Assembly: GCF_014204525.1 (NCBI RefSeq)
Contig: NZ_JACHLP010000004.1
Span: forward strand, 186,001 to 250,000
Reading direction: 5' to 3'
Source of the DNA: Roseateles oligotrophus
Lineage (GTDB): Bacteria > Pseudomonadota > Gammaproteobacteria > Burkholderiales > Burkholderiaceae_C
DNA: 64,000 nucleotides
Of the stretch, positions 63,500 through 64,000 are shown in pieces; the first letter of the stretch is position 1, and the number at the start of each line of letters is the position of its first letter. Made by a program: the position numbers and the translations under genes. Under the pieces are notes generated by a model that saw only the letters and a program-made list of their open reading frames with translations, ran no database searches and had not been told where the DNA came from.

Positions 63500-64000
63500 T
63501 CACCCATCCCCACCTTCCATCTTGTACCCCAAACCCCTAACCGTCTGAATCAACGCCAGCTCCCGCCCCTCATCCAGCTTCGCCCGCAGGCGGCGGATGT
63601 AGACGTCGACGACATTGGTCAGCGGGTCTTCGCTATAACCCCAGATGGTGTTGAGGATGCGCTCGCGGCTGAAGACGCGGCCGGGGTGGCGCATCAGCAA
63701 CTCCAGCAGGGCCAGTTCGCGCGCCGTCATCGCTACCAACTGATCGCCACGGCGCACCTGCATGCGTTCCAGGTCCAGTACCAGGTCGGCCAGGCTGAGC
63801 TGGCGCTGCTTGGCCGACGTTGCGACCTCATCGTCGGCGTGCTGCTCGGCGCGGCGCAGCAGGGCTTCGATGCGGGCCAGCAGTTCCTCAAAAGCAAAGG
63901 GCTTGGTCAGATAGTCGTCGGCGCCGCAGCGCAGGCCGGCGACCTTGTCTTCCACCGCGTCCATGGCCGTCAGCATCAGTACCGGCTTGCGGCAGCGGGC
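63500..64000 (-). CDS. OmpR/PhoB-family response regulator, cut by right edge
   Basis: C-terminal 167 residues of a two-domain response regulator; the phosphorylated aspartate lies beyond the edge. Seen: VLMLTAMDAVEDKVAGLRCG with the conserved threonine, ADDYLTKPFAFEELLARIEA with the conserved lysine, a linker, and the winged-helix output domain (MTARELALLELLMRHPGRVF, DVYIRRLRAKLDEG, IQTVRGLGYKMEG). It belongs to the QseB/CopR-like branch. The stop is inside GTGA, and a short frame starts at that GTG; a partner kinase gene would be expected there but is missing, apparently lost to the cassette region. Confidence 0.9.
   Translation of the reverse strand, partial: ARCRKPVLMLTAMDAVEDKVAGLRCGADDYLTKPFAFEELLARIEALLRRAEQHADDEVATSAKQRQLSLADLVLDLERMQVRRGDQLVAMTARELALLELLMRHPGRVFSRERILNTIWGYSEDPLTNVVDVYIRRLRAKLDEGRELALIQTVRGLGYKMEGGDG

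Noticed and set aside
63231-63503. A kinase gene starting at the GTGA overlap after the response regulator.
   Set aside because: The 90-residue frame has no membrane or kinase features; only the first codons may be a remnant.

Overview
The window is high-GC, densely packed chromosomal DNA of a betaproteobacterium. The order Burkholderiales (Rubrivivax/Roseateles/Paucibacter-like) is inferred from gene content: a fused indolepyruvate ferredoxin oxidoreductase, a dnaX-ybaB-recR block, mltD/gloB/methyltransferase/rnhA neighbours, an S46 peptidase and a betaproteobacterial-type SRP RNA. No rRNA, tRNA, prophage or CRISPR array was seen. Both edges cut through genes.

Layout. (1) 1-4373, minus strand: an FMN-dependent alpha-hydroxy-acid dehydrogenase (cut by the left edge) behind a fused indolepyruvate:ferredoxin oxidoreductase. 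(2) 4569-14931: an AraC-type regulator divergent from a run of acyl-CoA ligase, GMC alcohol dehydrogenase, two wax-ester-synthase/DGAT acyltransferases and an aldehyde dehydrogenase, with a convergent esterase; read together this is a fatty alcohol / fatty acid / neutral-lipid module. (3) 15053-19152: a hybrid sensor kinase and a stand-alone receiver. (4) 19510-28418: housekeeping, with SRP RNA (ffs), a divergent PurM-family protein, dnaX-ybaB-recR, MAPEG protein, mltD, gloB, a methyltransferase and rnhA. (5) 28537-36765: RND efflux adaptor and pump, an oligopeptide-type binding protein, a CPBP protease, dcd, a 238-bp MITE-like element and a small unknown gene. (6) 36843-41707: a Fur/Zur-family regulator divergent from a zinc-uptake operon (AztD-like chaperone, His-rich outer-membrane protein, zinc-binding protein, permease) that has no ATPase gene here. 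(7) 42069-55652: two secreted peptidases, a second lldD-type gene, a TPR-GAF sensor kinase, dinB with a LexA box, a BAAT-type hydrolase, bacteriohemerythrin and a chemoreceptor. (8) 55849-64000: an accessory region. It holds a secreted protein behind an 11-bp-periodic repeat array, a two-gene operon of an unknown secreted protein plus an unusual secretin, IS256-family debris, a short integron-type gene-cassette array, and a response regulator cut by the right edge.

The most novel parts are in region 8. The secretin operon (56473-61067) has no other secretion-system gene beside it; the secretin carries a C-terminal extension of about 310 residues, and its partner has a signal peptide and a long Ala/Gly-rich hydrophobic block. 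The cassette array (61659-63283) has one well-formed attC site whose R'', L'', L' and R' boxes can all be read; its first cassette encodes a protein with an R-X4-H motif of the HEPN ribonuclease type, and base composition drops visibly there. No integrase gene is in the window, so this looks like an attC cluster lacking an integrase.

Regulatory signals read by eye include a LexA-type box before dinB, a Zur/Fur-type palindrome between the zinc genes, a possible FNR-type box between hemerythrin and the chemoreceptor, and several intrinsic terminators. All product assignments are from reading translated sequence and motifs; no database search was run.
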